Shown here in pieces: positions 63,238 to 64,000 of a stretch of DNA of 64,000 nt; the first letter of the stretch is position 1, and the number at the start of each line of letters is the position of its first letter. Made by a program: the position numbers and the translations under genes. Under the pieces are notes generated by a model that was not told where the DNA came from, made no database searches, and saw nothing but the letters and a program-made list of their open reading frames with translations. The DNA is from Neoarius graeffei (lineage: Eukaryota; Chordata; Actinopteri; Siluriformes; Ariidae), in the NCBI RefSeq assembly GCF_027579695.1, contig NC_083571.1, forward strand, positions 92,570,186 through 92,634,185, read 5' to 3'.

Positions 63238-64000
63238 TTAGGGCTGTAACGATATGCGTATCGAAATCGCGATACGCAGAGCCACGATCCGTGTCGCGAT
63301 ACAAGAAGGCAGAATCGCGGTACACCCTTTCAAACTTCTCCTCAGCCCAAAAACAGAGGCGCTTCCAAACTTCAATATATGAATACTTTACTTTTTATTT
63401 AAATTACATTTTAAACTTACTTAAATTACTTTTATTTTTTATATCTATTAGCAAGTCGTTTTTTCGCCGACCTGCGACAATCTTCTGCGAGTCACGCAAC
63501 GTCCACACTCGCCACTGGCAGAGCATTCATTTCTTTTAAGCGGTCGCCATTCTGGTTGCGACGCAGGGAGCGAATCTGTAAACAAGCAGCTCATTGGCTG
63601 GCTAGGTGTGCCACAAGCCAATCACAATCACTTGACCGGAAAGGCATGCAGTGTTGCCAGATTGGGCGGGTTTAGGTGCTTTTTGGCTGGTTTTGAACAT
63701 ATTTTGGGGTGGAAAACGTTAGCAACATCTGGCAACACTGAAGGCATGTCTGCTTGGGCGGAAGCCTTCTGCGGCAGTTACATTTTGACACGCGAGCAAT
63801 GTTTCACCATAAAAATTCCGTAATTTCCATCTGTTTTCCACGATCACAGAAAATCATTGGCCCTACGAGAGTGAGACAGTGAGAGAGTCACCCCCCCAAA
63901 AAAATCTTAACGGATTTACACGATTTGGAAAAATGACTTTCAGAACCGAAAAACAGAGCTTCCGGCTCAACAGTATTATTTTGAGAAATAAAACAGTCTT
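63238..64000. mobile_element. hAT-type terminus, element cut by the window end (tentative)
   Basis: TTAGGGCTGTAACGATATGC with repeated TCGCGATAC-type words (63250-63325) is a typical start of fish hAT elements. The rest to 64000 has no transposase in view. The other end must be beyond the window. Confidence 0.4.

Overview
The window is nuclear DNA from a ray-finned fish. It contains two vertebrate genes with introns, embedded in dense layers of teleost-type DNA transposons, tRNA-derived SINEs and microsatellites. I cannot name the species. The repeat repertoire (GGCGGCACGGTGG SINEs, abundant Tc1-like, hAT and Harbinger-type MITEs) fits an otocephalan teleost such as a catfish, but that is inference.

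Host genes. (1) fam167a on the + strand, two coding exons (2699-3058 and 6726-6989), 207 residues, complete. (2) ccm2 (malcavernin, the cerebral cavernous malformation 2 scaffold) on the - strand, ten coding exons from 41033 down to 17753. Every junction can be placed with phase-consistent GT/AG sites, giving an uninterrupted 450-residue protein. The two genes are convergent, with about 10.8 kb between their stop codons. I found no other host gene. From 41 kb to 64 kb I see only repeats and unassigned sequence.

Layout. 1-2.4 kb: Tc1-like fragment, GATA microsatellite, a TIR element. 2.4-7.2 kb: fam167a, whose intron carries a TTAA-flanked MITE. 7.3-17 kb: intergenic, with a TIR element, a decayed Tc1/mariner-type element, a nearly complete Tc1-like element (11377-12954) and SINE-like repeats. 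17.7-41 kb: ccm2; intron 9 (18040-23917) is a matryoshka of at least eight elements, intron 6 holds a 690-bp hairpin MITE, and intron 5 (10.9 kb) holds a hAT, an LTR fragment inside a MITE, a 4-kb array of tandem repeat units and a long-range inverted repeat. 42-51 kb: GGCC-ended MITEs, a THAP-domain remnant, two hAT-type elements, a Tc1-like element split by a Harbinger-type MITE, and a SINE split by another MITE. 51-55 kb: long TA/CA microsatellites, a 5'-truncated R4-clade LINE with its endonuclease domain, and a hAT-type element. 55-64 kb: further repeats, including a CGGBP1-like hAT transposase pseudogene broken by two later insertions.

No CRISPR array, operon or bacterial-type system is present. 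The points most worth attention are: the micro-duplication in ccm2 exon 6 that falls in the motif known to bind CCM3; the datable nest in intron 9; the TTAA-flanked palindromes linked to a THAP-domain (Kolobok-like) remnant; and short ORFs kept open inside MITE copies. Element boundaries rest on terminal inverted repeats (TIRs) and target-site duplications (TSDs) read directly from the sequence. Superfamily names follow from TSD length and established family knowledge.
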